Source: Clavelina lepadiformis (lineage: Eukaryota; Chordata; Ascidiacea; Aplousobranchia; Clavelinidae). From it: 64,000 nt of DNA. The stretch's first letter is position 1; the number at the start of each line of letters is the position of its first letter. The notes under the pieces were generated by a model, which was not told the DNA's origin, did no database searches, and was given only the letters and a program-made list of their open reading frames with translations. The DNA lies in assembly GCF_947623445.1 (NCBI RefSeq), contig NC_135242.1, positions 20,398,001 to 20,462,000 on the forward strand, in the 5' to 3' direction. Position numbers and translations under genes: made by a program. Positions 1 to 11,465 of this stretch are shown piece after piece.

Positions 1-666
1 AAATGGTAACCACTAACCGTAGGTGCAGTTTCAAGGTTGGTGTCCAGCAGCCTCGGTACAGAGTAATTTTTGTCTGCAGTTTTGGCTCGCTTTTTAAAAG
101 TTTATTGTACAACCTTGTTAAGATTATAACCCGGCTGGAATATTTGTAAATTAAGGAGCTCAGATTTTTTCCAAAAATGTGCAGATTATATTCGTCACAT
201 GTGTGGATGATGCCCACTTCTCTAAATTAGAATCACAGTTAACTTAAGACAAGGTTTGGCTGTGCTCTAAAATGTGCAGGCGGATGTAACAACAAATAGT
301 ATTTATTAAAATGAGTTTGTCATCACCCTCAGCTGCACATCACAAGCCTTTTATTGCTGGTGTTAGCCACAAGTTTATTTAGTAAGATACCAGTAGGTCG
401 TTATCATTTCTAAAAATATAACTATGTTGATTATTTGTTCACCTTTTTTTGTCACTTTTTACTTTTTGACAGAAATATTTTTGTTTATTTGAGTTTTAGG
501 CTAGTATATAGGCCTACTTGCACAAGCTATTATTAATGGAAAAAAATGCAACAATTAAAAGTACTAAAGGTGCGTTCAAAAGTCTGATATCTTTAATTCT
601 TTTTTAAAGCAACTTATGCAAAATTATGTCAAAGTAGTTTGACTATTTTTTTGGCTTTTGTGGCAG
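1..666. other. No gene recognised; probably intron or 5' flank of the first gene
   Basis: AT-rich sequence with no convincing coding stretch. The first visible exon of the next gene needs one base from an upstream exon, so an intron should reach into or across this part. I tested the open stretch near position 3 with a possible donor at the CTCG|GTACAG site, but its phase does not fit the downstream exon. Confidence 0.4.
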
Positions 667-1838
667 GGAATGGAGATGGGATTGCCAAGTCTGCAAAAGG
701 AAGAGGAAGACTTTATATTCCTCATGGTTATGGAAAGGAGAAAGTTTATAAACCTCATACGGAACACATTGATGTCGCATACACCCAGTATGTTTTTGCA
801 AGCTTAAATAGCTAGTAATTATATTACATTAATATTATGCTAAGGTTATTTTTAAAATGTTAATAACTATTTTTGATTTTGCCACCATATGTCATATGCC
901 TTATAAATGTGAATTTCATACATCCATTTTATACGTTTATGGTCATATGAATGCATGCCTTTTTCACACTAAAGAAAGATCTTAGAGTTTATCATTTTCA
1001 CTATATACAGAGATAAATAATATTCCAGATGTGGTCCAGACTGGAGTTCGAGGTTGAGATGGCTACCATCGCCCAAGCCTGCGAAAGGGAAGCCAAAAGA
1101 TAACATGTTTCAACCACCAATGAAATCAATACGTCATTTTCCTGCCCATCAAAACCGGTCTTCCAAGAAGGAGTACACATTTTATCCACCCCATGGGATG
1201 CCTTTGGTCTTTGGAAAAGGAAAAGTGACTAAATTCCACGACGTACACAAAGCATCACAAGTTTCAAGATTTGAAATCACAGACTCTATGCGTTTTGGAA
1301 ATCATAGCAAAGTTCCAGATCCAAGAAATGGTATTTTAGAAGCATCACCTGGTGACAAACCATATCAGGCTGTGGAATATTCAATAAACTTTCATAAACA
1401 TGGATCCACTAGACCCATGGTTAACTTTGGGTAAATTTTTAATATCTAATGCATTAATTATAGCAACTAAAAAAATATGGTACAAAAATATTGTTGTATG
1501 TATTTGATTAGTTTAATGTTTTAACGTATAATTAATTAGCTGTTATTTAACAGGTGTTTATTAAAACCAGTTATGGACCCAGTGGTAATCGCAAAAGCAA
1601 GAACGTATGTATATTTTATAAAATTACTTTCATGATCTGAAAATTTGTTTCTAGGCGAATGTCTTATGTTTCATACTTTTTAAAATTTTACGACTTAACG
1701 GTAATTTTTTTTAGAAAACCTTACACTATAAAAGAAGCTGAGCGTCAGCATCTTGTTGACGTGAATTCTGTTAAAGAATTGGACAATTGGAGGCCTGCTA
1801 CACCACTCAGGGTACCTGTTCCGGAGACACGGGCTTAG
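667..1838 (+). CDS. Unrecognised basic, Pro/Gly/Lys-rich protein, 5' end missing
   Basis: Four exons join in one frame: 667-787, 1029-1430, 1554-1604 and 1715-1838 (TAG stop). All have GT/AG borders and compatible phases, giving about 231 visible residues. There is no usable ATG at the start of the first visible exon, so at least one upstream exon is missing. The protein is rich in Lys, Pro, Gly and aromatic residues. It carries a repeated motif type, IPHGYGKEKVYKPH in the first exon and YPPHGMPLVFGKGKVTKFH in the second. I see no signal peptide, membrane segment or enzyme motif. The composition, with spaced Pro-Gly and Tyr/Phe-His motifs, resembles small axonemal or microtubule inner proteins of cilia and sperm tails, but I do not recognise the family and this is only an impression. 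Confidence 0.72.
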
Positions 1839-1850
1839 TTAACTTTTTCC

Positions 1851-1856
1851 AATAAA
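1851..1856 (+). promoter_or_regulatory. Poly(A) signal AATAAA of the first gene
   Basis: AATAAA starts 13 bases after the TAG stop of the preceding gene, implying a very short 3' UTR. Confidence 0.6.
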
Positions 1857-1859
1857 TTA

Positions 1860-3109
1860 AAATCCTTCACTTTGTGGATTATTTACCATTGACTTAGATA
1901 ATTACAGTGGTATGTTTTATTTACACCAACAATAATTAGTCTTTGATAGCTTGTTATAAAACCTTTCAACAACTATTTCTGAAAAGAAGTGTACTACAGT
2001 ATAAAGAAAGACAAACGTTTCGGCATTTTTTGAACTCGAAAAGACACAAAATGTTAACTGTGCTAAATTTATACCTTCAAGCATATTCTACACCACCTTT
2101 ATGTTTACGTGTTTCCTGCGTTACTAATGTTGCAGATACTTAACCGGCAAAGCTTTAGGATGTTAGTTGAGTATAACGCAGAGGTCGTAGTCAACGGATT
2201 GTGGACACCGGACTGTTTAACTGGCCGTAAAGGTTTTACACGGCGAAAGCGAAAAATTGCGAGTAATTAGGACAAAGTACCTTGATTGTATATACTATAT
2301 ACTGTAGAAGAAAAGAGGAAGCGCACGTTCTGTGTCACTGTCTTCCAGCGGTGTAGTAGGGCTTGAAACATGCAAGATAGCATAAATACAATTGTGATAT
2401 AAGATGGTAGGTTAGCATGGCCACCAAATGCACAAAATATTTCCTAAGTTTAACGAATTTAAGGCCAAAATATCACAAACAATGAAACAATTACACTGTT
2501 GGAAGATGTAGAGGATATGTTCCCTAATATTAAAAAACGTATATTTATAGGAAAGCTACCATACCAATCCTCTTTTAGGAGGATTTGTCCACTTTTCTAA
2601 AGAAAAATAAATTGTCCTCCGAGGATACTGAAACATGTCTAAATGTCCTCTTTTTTGCTTTTTGCGTTCTCTTGCTTATATTTTCCACACAATTATATTT
2701 GTATGTGACTTTTCGGCATGAGGCCTAAGTCAAGTGACTTTTCGGTGACAGCATGAGGTCTAATAATTTTTCTTATCCTTCTTTTGATTTAGAAAACCAT
2801 AAAAGATAAACAAAGCTAAGCAATAACGCCAAAGAGGAATACTGTGTTATCTGATGAACTGTGGCAGAAGTATCCTTCTTTGAGAAAAGGACGTAATGAT
2901 TTTGAAGCTGAATGCATTACTAGTGCATATGCGTATAGTTATCCAAAAACATGTGATAAATTCTTTAAACGTAAAATTCTATTTGCATTGTACATGCTGG
3001 AAAAATTGTCCTCTTTTTGGGCGATGAAAATATGGTAGGCCTAATTTATAGCCGAAATAAATATATAAAGTAACATGTTTAGATTAAAATGACAATGAAT
3101 ATGTAATGA
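1860..3109. other. Gene-free stretch with a possible decayed transposon fragment
   Basis: No gene supported. A 64-codon open stretch at 2844-3038 begins with WQKYPSLRKGRNDFEAEC. This resembles the KYP-L-x-GRND-x-EAEC start of BED-like zinc-finger domains in animal hAT-type transposases and domesticated relatives. The second Cys/His pair is not preserved, so it is more likely a relic than a gene. Confidence 0.35.
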
Positions 3110-3530
3110 AATGGTTGTATGTCGTACCTTATCCTGTAAGGGCGACCAAATCACTACAACGTTTGTCGGTTGAAATGTTTATTGCGCTCGAAGTAAATGA
3201 GTCTCAGGGTCGTTGTTCTGCTTTTCTTAATCTTAGAATTAATTGTACACCTTGACAACTGTATATTCTGATTATATTGAAGCTTCTTTGAACGAATACA
3301 TCAAGATAAAACATTGTCACAGCAACAGCATAAAGACATGTTGCGGCGTTGAACGTAATACCAAGAAGAGACTGATAAGTGATAATGATAACTCGTACTG
3401 CACGCACAATAACCGGGAAGCAATCGATTACGTCACGCAGTGTTATGCTTTGCTGATTCGATAGATGAGAATTCTATGTCGTACACAATCTTATATTACA
3501 TTAATTCATAATATTATCACAAATATATTA
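3110..3530 (+). repeat. Dispersed ~400-bp repeat, copy 1
   Basis: Closely similar to 24560-24915 in the same orientation. Both share the stretch around TGACAACTGTATATTCTGAT, then GAACGAATACATCAAGATAA, and later an AAGAATTCTATG-type block. I found no clear terminal inverted repeats. Short open frames on both strands here are by-products of the repeat. Confidence 0.7.
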
Positions 3531-5099
3531 AGTGCACAACAAATGGATGTTTAAAGAAAACCGCACAAAAGAAACTCCATCCTAGGGGTCGGAATCCTGT
3601 TTCTGTGGCCAAGAGAGGGCACAATATTAAAGCACACAAGGGCACTAGAAGATAGACAGTACGAATCAATTAAAAGTATTTCCTTCAACCCTTTCATTCC
3701 CTTAAACTACTGTACAGTATTTGTGATAAATACTGGATACATCGACTATGGCATATACACACTAGTGATTACGATAACTATGCTACAATAACATATTACA
3801 ATACACAATAAAAGAAAAAAGCAATGTCTTAAGTCAATTTTGTCCAAAGAATATGTTTATAAGAGATTCCCGATTCAGGACGACCACAACCAATATCGGT
3901 TAGCAACCCGCAATGGTCATGCTAAATTTGACCAATTATAGTAAAAATGCCGTGCCAGCTTGTGAAGACAAATGTTTTGTTGTTTAAACATATGCAATAT
4001 GGTTTCAACGATAGTCTTGCAGTCGCAGAACACATAAAGCCCGATTTTATACAGTAGTTTTGTTTTAATTTTGGAGCCAACCGTAGGACAGCACTGGGTG
4101 AATTAGTCGGTGTTTGGTTGGACTTGCAGCGGCCTATTTCTATATCTCAGATTTTTGACCAAATTACTAGTTGTCTTAGCTTTTTACGACTGTACTGGAA
4201 GTTAATTTTTGCTGTTTACTTTGACCATGATGCATTTTTAGCGTTTGCAAATCGTATGTCACAGAACAGTAATAATGCAGAAATCAACTGGTAGCAAAGT
4301 TAGTTTTCTATGCTTTTAGCATACTTTAATGACATCTTGTGGCATTGATTTAGCGCCAAAAATCACAAACAGTCACAAGCAGTGAAGTCAAGGACCATTT
4401 CATCAATATTCTGCCGCTTATTATAAGTTAGCTTAGCTTGAGTGTAAAATAAAAAAATTCAGTCTCATTCTGCCGCTTATTGAGCTTGTCTTTGACTTTG
4501 TGCAAATTCCGACCGGCTTATTTGCTTGTGAATGCTTCAGACACAACCCCTGTTTTTGGATTTAATCTGCAATAACTAGCCTAACCTATAGGCCTTTATA
4601 TTTCACCTTAAGTAAATAATTAATTCACGCAACAATTTCTTAATGGTAGACGGTTATATGGATAAGGAAAATACCCTACATGAAATCGACTTTTATGTTA
4701 TTTTTTCTGACGCAGAAACTTGTGTCACAAAGATGGCAACTGCAGTGAAATCTCTTGACTCATTGAATCATGCGTATATATACGCCTATAAGAGTTCGTA
4801 TGCTGGTGTGGTAGGCTATCTGCGGTGCCTGTGATAGTAGTAAGCCTAATTTAGTTTGTATTTACTTCTAGTTGGTTATTTTAAACTTTACTTAGTATTT
4901 CAAGCAAAATTTGCGGTATGCATTTTACGTCCATGCTATGCTAACCACATGCCTAGATGTCATATTATGCAAGTTCAGTGCATAGGATTCAAATTTGGCA
5001 CCGGGTAAAAGCTGGACACAACGCAATCCGCGGATCGTCCATGGACGGTTGAAAATGGACGATTTTTGCGTTTTCGCTTAATGTGTAATGTAATGTAAT
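3531..5099. other. Gene-free stretch
   Basis: AT-rich; no coding exon supported. The phrase ATTCTGCCGCTTATT occurs twice (about 4408 and 4468). A short TAATG tandem run lies near 5088-5101, where the neighbouring transposon remnant stops. Confidence 0.4.
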
Positions 5100-5917
5100 G
5101 TTAACCAACACACTTTTTTTGTCATGCGAGCGTCAAAGCATTCCAACCATTCTTGAAAGAGTGTTGCAGTCATCCAGGAATTGCCATTAGATTTGTAAGT
5201 TGCCGGGAGTTTCTTTATTCCCCTAATTCAGCGTGGATTTGCGGATTTTCCTATGACAAACGACCGTAGCTTGTCTGAACCGTCCATACTTGCAGTAAGA
5301 CTGTAAGGCGTTCTTTTGACTGCTTGCTGCCCGAGAGTATTTCATTTTTAAAGCAAAAGTTTCCCTGTGGTAGTGCACCAAAGTAAAGCCCTGTCTCATC
5401 ACAGTTGTAAATTTCTGAGGCAGAATAACCATCTTGTATTTTTGGCCACACAGATGTTATCCAGTTTTCAGTGGCTTCAGAATCGTGGTCTTGTTTCTCA
5501 CCATGCTTACGCTTAAAAACGATTAAATTGCGATCTCGCTAGCGAGTAATCCAGCTCATTAATGGATCATAATCTACATCCATTATTTTTCCCAGGTTTT
5601 TTGCTTTTTCACATAACATTGGGACCACTGATAAGAAGACCTCTACTTTTAGTTTGCTTAAACCATTGTAAAGAAGCGTCCTCTAGATATTCATGAGTAC
5701 ACTTTCTTGCCATTTTACGTGATGGGTTTTTACGTTGCTACGCTGTGCAGACAAAAGTTTTATTTTTTGATTTTAAAATTCGTGAAACTTGCGATTGCGA
5801 GATCCCAAACTTTTTGGCAACTGCACTTTGAGATACTTTCTAGTCAAGTTCGCTAATGACAAGAATTTTGTCAGATAACGATAAATCTTTCCACTTGCTT
5901 GTTCCTGCTTCAGTCAT
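5100..5917 (-). pseudogene. Decayed Tigger/pogo transposase
   Basis: From a minus-strand ATG at 5917 the reading begins MTEAGTSKWKDLSLSDKIL and continues into a CENP-B-type helix-turn-helix (AVAKKFGISQSQVSRILKSK). A stop codon falls inside this domain. Around 5250-5451 there is the DDE_1 core, with the family's YN-DETGL motif (YNCDETGLYFGALP) and SKERLTVLL. Around 5225 a frame change leads into the GKSANPR region, and near 5150-5200 into the conserved N-x-x-WMT-x-x-x-F-x-EWL block. Several stops and frame changes show it is dead. The C-terminal part with the last catalytic Asp is absent, as the copy stops near 5100. Confidence 0.8.
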
Positions 5918-6246
5918 TTTGAAATCACAGTGTCTTGCAAACTGTGTAGTGTACTGCAACGCTTAAAAGACACTAAAACAGTGCGAATGTTAATGTCTGC
6001 GTATTGACAGCCACGTGATAATGCTTAAATTTGGCACTGTCTGTTTGATTGTTTCGTAACAAAGCGCAGTACAAGTTACAAAGCTTATGCATTGCGTGTG
6101 TGCTCCCAGTGCATGTTGTTTTCAATTTTACCTTTGAAAAACTCTTAAATAATTGAATAAATCACCTTCATTTTTATTCAATTGAGCGGATTTTGCAATT
6201 ACCCGCTATGCGATAAACCGAAGTATTATCTTTACAAATAATAGAC

Positions 6247-7526
6247 CAAGGGTGTCCAACCCGTGGCCTGCGGGAATGTTCTGAGTGGCCCGCGCGGTAT
6301 TTGTCGAAATGACTTATACAGTCAAATCCGGTTAATTGCATTCTGGATAATCGCATAATTCGTTTTATCGCATAAAGGGCGCAAGTCCCAAACCATAGCC
6401 ACCATTTGTAAAGATAATACTTCGGTTTATCGCATAACGGTTTATTGCATAATCCGCTTAATTGAATAAAAATGAAGGTGATTTATTCGATTATTCAAAA
6501 GTTTTTAAAAGATAAAATTGAAAACAACGCGCACTGGGAGCGCACATGCAATGCGCAAGCTTTGTGACTTGTACTGCGCTTTGTTACGAAACAATGAAAC
6601 CAACAATTCTCAATTTAAGCATTAACACGTGGCTGTCAATACGCAGACATTAACATTCGCACTGTTTTAGTTTCATTTAAGCGTTGCGTAAAGAAAGCGT
6701 TGAGTTAAGATGATGCCGTAATATGTGAAGAAGTTTTACGAAACAAACAAGTTGAAAAAGACGACAACAATAAAGAAAGCTCTGCTGACGCAATCGCTGT
6801 GACAACACCAAAAAAAAAGAAATTCTGCATGTAGGCCTACTTCATACAATTCGCCAACTACTACAGTTTGAAGGGGCGGACATGGCCACATTTGTTCGTT
6901 TATAAACACAAATGCAAGTAAGCATGTTTTCATCTTTTGCGTGCTTGAATGAATGGATGATCGCAATACACCATAAACGTTAGTGTTTTGCGTGTTAACG
7001 TCTTTACACGTGACCAGCTTCGCACGTCAAGTAAGAAAATAAGTGGAATTTGCACTTTCGCATAAACGCATAATTCGTTTAATCGCATAAAAAGGCTTGT
7101 CAAATTGACTATTCAATTAACCGGATTCGACTGTATTATCAACTGAATCGCCTACATAATTTATGGCGAACTTACATTCCGAGAAATTGGCATTCATTTT
7201 TTTTTACTAATTTCTGACAACCATATGGAAAACTCCCTTCGCATTGCTACATTCTCCATCTCACCGGATATTGCCAAACTTGTTAGAGAAAAACAGTGCC
7301 AAACTTCACATTGAAATGTCGACGTGTAGTAAAAACTTTGTTGAATTTACTATAACTTGGTATGTTTATTGTTCTTATAATTGTAAAAGAGGATGTTACG
7401 TATTTCTAAGATTGGAATTTTGGTATGAGGGTTTTAATTAGAAATTAACAGTAAACATTCAAGTGGCCCGAGCAATCATTCATAAATCGCATGTGGCCCT
7501 TTGGCGAAAAAGGTTGGACTCCCCTG
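6247..7526. mobile_element. Non-autonomous hAT-like element with 8-bp target duplication
   Basis: Ends are CAAGGGTGTCCAACC at the left and GGTTGGACTCCCCTG at the right, imperfect inverted repeats of the CAGGGGTGTCCAACC type. The flanking 8 bases are identical: TAATAGAC at 6239-6246 and at 7527-7534. Inner flanks are rich in GGCCYGCGGG-type sequence. Most of its length is a later Tigger-like insertion (6319-7133). It carries no transposase. Confidence 0.9.
6319..7133. mobile_element. Non-autonomous Tigger/pogo-like element nested in the hAT-like element
   Basis: Inverted repeats are CAGTCAAATCCGGTTAATTG at the left and CAATTAACCGGATTCGACTG at the right, with TA on each side (6317-6318 and 7134-7135). 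These are the usual Tc1/mariner-pogo target duplications. The left 370 bases match the 5' leader of the surrounding Tigger-like copy, in opposite orientation. The transposase is deleted. Confidence 0.88.
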
Positions 7527-7594
7527 TAATAGACTATGGTTTGGATTTGCGCTCTTTATGCGATTATCCAGAATGCAATTAACCGGATTCGACT

Positions 7595-7998
7595 AATTGC
7601 TAAATATATGGTCCTAAACCTACCCTGCGAAACCAACGACGATAGCTTTTGTATTTTCAAAAATTGTAAAGGAGAATTAGCAACAACCATGGGTGTAAAT
7701 GTAAGTATAAAAATGGGATTTTTACACTTTTATAGAAGTTCAACTTGTTGCACAACTATTTAGCGAGATGTACATATTACAGTGTAGATATTCTTGCGTG
7801 GTCCCAAAAACACTATGTTTAAAATTCATCCAACTAATGATGCTAGACTCCAAAGACTATTGCACGTTTAGCCGCATTTTTAAATCCCAGTTCTAAACCA
7901 GAAGGATACATCTTAGCAACTTAGTGATTTTTTATGTTTTGTAATTTATAACTTATAAAACTAAAAAGTGGTTAAGTGTTATGTGGTTTTGAATTGTC
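7595..7998. other. 5' flank of NUF2
   Basis: AT-rich; no motif that I can name with confidence. A promoter for the next gene should lie here. Confidence 0.3.
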
Positions 7999-9414
7999 AT
8001 GATGTCTGAGTATGAAGCTCAGATGACATTTGAGGCTCCACAGTTGGAAGAAGATGACATCCAGCAATCAATCCATATGGGTTTGTTAGGTGACAAAATC
8101 AGACATGTCACTATTGAGCAGCTAAAGAATGTTTCACCTGCATTGATGATGCAGATTTGTACAAGTGTACTACAAATGCTTGATGTTGAAACTGATAATT
8201 TAGGCCAACAGTTTTTGCAAGCATCATTGGAAAGGTCTGATGACAAAAGACCGTCAACTCTATTTTACATTCACATTCCACATATTATGAATAAGTTAAT
8301 ACCAGGTTGCGATCAGATGAGATGTGCTCTTTCCGTAAATGATTTGCTTTACCCCAAGTGGAAAAAACTTCGCAAATTTTTATCTGTAACTATCAACTAC
8401 ATGCGTTCTTGGGAGTCAAATCTACTCACATGGAATGAGCTTATCTCACAGTATGAAGACATGCATGCACAGAAAGAAGAGATTATTCACCAAAACACCA
8501 AACTTCAAAATGCAATTAAGGAAGTCGATGCTCATCTATTGAGCCATGGGCCCTCTTATCAAGCTCAGCGTGAAAGGCTTGTGGAAGTTGAAAAGGAATT
8601 TCAAGAATTACTTATTCAAAAGGATAACAAACAGAAAGAAAACAATGAACGGAAACAGAGTCTAAGCAATGAGAAAGAAATTCTGAGTAGCCTGGTTGAA
8701 ACTCATGTAAAACTGAGGAACGAAATTGAGGCAAAAAAGGGCGAAATTGTTAGCAGTCCTAATAGAGAAATAGCTGAACGAGATGAACTTATTAAGAAAC
8801 TAAACACCATGAAAGAAGACTGTGCAAATGTAAAAGATGCCACTCGTGCTAGTGAGTGGAAAATTGAGACTTTAGGGCAAACTCTGAATCACATACAGCA
8901 TGCTGATCACCAGTTGTCTGAAGCAATGGCAATGAGAGAAAAAATTCTTCAATTGCAAAATGACCAAGTCCAACAGCAGTTTGAAATCGAGTCACAGACT
9001 TTTTCAAATCAACGACTTAAACAAGAAATTGTTTCACTAAAGCAACAAATTACTGATCAACGAGAGAAATTTCACAGGGAAAATATCCGAAGACAAAAGC
9101 AACTTGCGACATCAAGACAAAAGTTGGAAGATATTGAAAAATTGAAGACAATCCTTTTTTCCCAACATAAGGATCGAGGAGGCAAAATTAAATCTTTTCT
9201 TTCTGCGATAGAGGAGCAAGAAATGATTTTGAAAAGGTTAGAAGTGGAACATGAACAGACGATGGATGCTTGTCTACAAATGGATAAAGAAATGAGAGAA
9301 TGGATGGTTCAAGTTCACAACCACGTGATGAAATCTATGGAGAATAAAATGAGCAGTAAAAAAATAGATGCTCTGGCAAACAGTCACGATTCTCAATCAA
9401 ATGTTGATAAATAA
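7999..9414 (+). CDS. NUF2: NUF2, Ndc80-complex kinetochore subunit (intronless)
   Basis: A 471-residue single-exon frame. Residues 1 to about 150 fit the calponin-homology head of NUF2: the conserved VNDLLYPKWKKLRKFLSVTI stretch aligns with the family's region before 'RFLSGIINF'. The rest is long alternating charged coiled coil, with the IVSSP motif near residue 251 that NUF2 shares. Length is close to human NUF2 (464). NUF2 pairs with NDC80 in the four-subunit complex that binds spindle microtubules to kinetochores. There are tandem ATGs at the start (7999, 8002), and either could be used. It has no introns, unlike the MCM4 and PCCB genes in this window. Confidence 0.9.
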   Translation: MMSEYEAQMTFEAPQLEEDDIQQSIHMGLLGDKIRHVTIEQLKNVSPALMMQICTSVLQMLDVETDNLGQQFLQASLERSDDKRPSTLFYIHIPHIMNKLIPGCDQMRCALSVNDLLYPKWKKLRKFLSVTINYMRSWESNLLTWNELISQYEDMHAQKEEIIHQNTKLQNAIKEVDAHLLSHGPSYQAQRERLVEVEKEFQELLIQKDNKQKENNERKQSLSNEKEILSSLVETHVKLRNEIEAKKGEIVSSPNREIAERDELIKKLNTMKEDCANVKDATRASEWKIETLGQTLNHIQHADHQLSEAMAMREKILQLQNDQVQQQFEIESQTFSNQRLKQEIVSLKQQITDQREKFHRENIRRQKQLATSRQKLEDIEKLKTILFSQHKDRGGKIKSFLSAIEEQEMILKRLEVEHEQTMDACLQMDKEMREWMVQVHNHVMKSMENKMSSKKIDALANSHDSQSNVDK

Positions 9415-9415
9415 A
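9410..9415 (+). promoter_or_regulatory. AATAAA overlapping the NUF2 stop codon
   Basis: The TAA stop of NUF2 lies inside an AATAAA hexamer. Whether it is used as a poly(A) signal cannot be seen. Confidence 0.4.
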
Positions 9416-9419
9416 AAGC

Positions 9420-10432
9420 ATGCAGTTGTTTCATTTTGGCGATTCACCTCATTACAAAGCCAACACTTGGAAATTGGAAATCCATTGAAATGTACATAAA
9501 AATTTAATAGTCTAGTTTATGCCTAAACTTTGTAACTAAAGATAGTGTATATTTTTTGTTTTATTTTTAATTATGTCTGTTCTGTGTTAAATAGATTTTT
9601 TCTTGTTACTTACAAGTTATTATTTGGTTTGACTTTGGATCCACGGACACTGGCGATCGTTAGTGAAATTGGTTTGAGCACCGTTGGTCTTTGTGAAATA
9701 CCAACAGTCCAACAACAGTCGCATACTGCTCATAGACTGTTGTAGATGGATACCTGCTTAGGCGCACAGGAAACCACGAACAGTAGTAACTAGTAAGTAA
9801 ACTTAAGCTGCATCAGCAAAGCTGCAAAGCAAAGCAGCAAAGATATTCATGGCGTATATGAATGTTTCTAGGGGTCTTTGACAATCAGTCTTTAACTGCT
9901 TTATTTATTTTTGGCGTTTCATTCTTTTTTTGTAAAACTTTACCAGAAACAATTTATGAATAGACTTGAACATTGAAAAATTAGCAAACATAATACTTGC
10001 TATTTTCAAAGCTCTACTTTCGTTTAATTCCCAACACCTAAACCACAAATTAATCCACTTTTGTTTTCAAGTTGCTTTCCTCTGCATAGCCTTACTTTAG
10101 CTAGATATTCACGAAAAACATAGTTTTACATGAAATGGTTGTTCTGGAGCGAACAAGCGGTCGACTGGAAATTCTTGCAAAATAGGCCGTGTGTCGACCA
10201 GGCCATAAACGTAGTTTGCTTCCGGATTCTATACAGTTACGTGGTGTCATAAATATAGGCAACTTGATTTGAGCACGATCTAGCAGACGGCTGGAGCGTG
10301 AATGGTTATCAAATTTTCGCTTCGTTGGTGTAGCTGCTAGTTAAATATAAGGTCAAGTTTTTAAATACTGTATTGACTGTTGCACGACAACATTTTCGTT
10401 CTGGAATTGCGTTGAGTGCGTTTACTATAGGA
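9420..10432. other. Gene-free stretch downstream of NUF2
   Basis: No coding exon or recognised element supported. A short GCAAAGCTGCAAAGCAAAGCAGCAAAG-like simple run lies near 9815-9842. Confidence 0.35.
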
Positions 10433-10640
10433 CAGCGGTTCTTAAACTTTTTTGAGCGCGACCCAAATCTGAGTTTCATGATCACCTCACGACCCAAACC
10501 TATGTCGCGACCCATTTTAATGTCCTATAGACCTATATTATATTGTATTAACCTATGTCGCGACCCACCTATGTCGCGACCCATTTTCTGACCCTCCGCG
10601 ACCCATGTTTGGGTTGCGACCCATACTTTAAGAACCCCTG
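10433..10640. mobile_element. Small hAT-like element (208 bp) with internal tandem repeats
   Basis: Ends CAGCGGTTCTTAAACTTTT and TACTTTAAGAACCCCTG are inverted repeats. An identical 8-base duplication CTATAGGA flanks it (10425-10432, 10641-10648). The inside repeats a unit reading about CTATGTCGCGACCCA several times. Confidence 0.92.
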
Positions 10641-10648
10641 CTATAGGA

Positions 10649-11465
10649 TAAAATATAGAACATCTCGATATTTGCCGAATCGAACACCAATCCGATTGTT
10701 ATGTGGAGATCACGCCGACACAAGGTATCCGAAACACAAAATTTATTTGAACAATTTTATTTATTTATGTTGGAACATGTTACTTCAATTATCCTACATT
10801 TTTGTTTGCCCTTGTGACTTTTTCAGTTTTTTTTTTTCAGACTTTTTTGATTAGCACGTGCTGAAGTGAACACGCTCTTTCTGCCATACGTTTTGTTCTG
10901 TTTATACCGAACGTTTGAAATAAAAGTTATGTTGGCTTCCCCATATTTACTGCATGTGCTTACTGGAAAGGACACTTAGCCCTTTGGATGAGTAAGAACT
11001 TTCCGTTTACCATATTATGCACTTCAGTTACCTGCTAATACTGACCAATTTTGTTATGTTGTAAACGGGTTTTCCCCGAATCCTTTGGCTTGTTAATAAT
11101 TAATTGTATAAATATCAAACTATTCACAGGTATTTTGTTTTCTCAGAAATCCGGATTGTTTGACACATTTCTATAGTGGGAATCATGATGGTTAATGTGA
11201 AAATGTTGATTTTATTATAGTTCGTTTAAAACACTATCAAAGATTTAACTATTCTGTGGAGAAATACCGGCTAAATCAGGGCTATTTTTGGTGAGAGAAG
11301 ATGTTTACTTTAAATGACTTGAAAGCACAACAGTAATGTGGGCCTTAAATCCATGAATGCCGTGAACATATAAGCTACACTTTGCTTCAGTCGATTGAAC
11401 AGCTCTTCATCGAATGACTTTTTGCTCACACATCGCAAATCGTCTGCCGCCACAAACCATATCAT
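10649..11465. other. Gene-free stretch
   Basis: AT-rich; nothing recognised apart from the C-terminal piece of the lectin relic at its right edge (about 11405-11465). Confidence 0.35.

Larger units (their letters stand above)
5100..7594 (-). mobile_element. Tigger/pogo-like DNA transposon, truncated and split by a nested hAT-like element
   Basis: The right end is a pogo/Tigger-type inverted repeat (reads CAATTAACCGGATTCGACT at 7576-7594), so the element runs leftwards. A 5' leader and transposase relic follow on the minus strand, and homology stops near 5100. A separate element (6247-7526, flanked by an 8-base target duplication) interrupts it. Read across that insertion, the leader at 5930-6246 matches the leader of the second Tigger-like copy at 6319-6690, which confirms they are one family. 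The left terminal repeat is missing. Confidence 0.75.

Noticed and set aside
3..56. Open stretch at the window start as the missing first exon of the first gene
   Set aside because: Its best donor leaves the wrong phase for the exon at 667.
4643..4834. 63-codon frame as a small gene
   Set aside because: No domain, splice partner or neighbouring signal; such lengths are expected by chance in this sequence.
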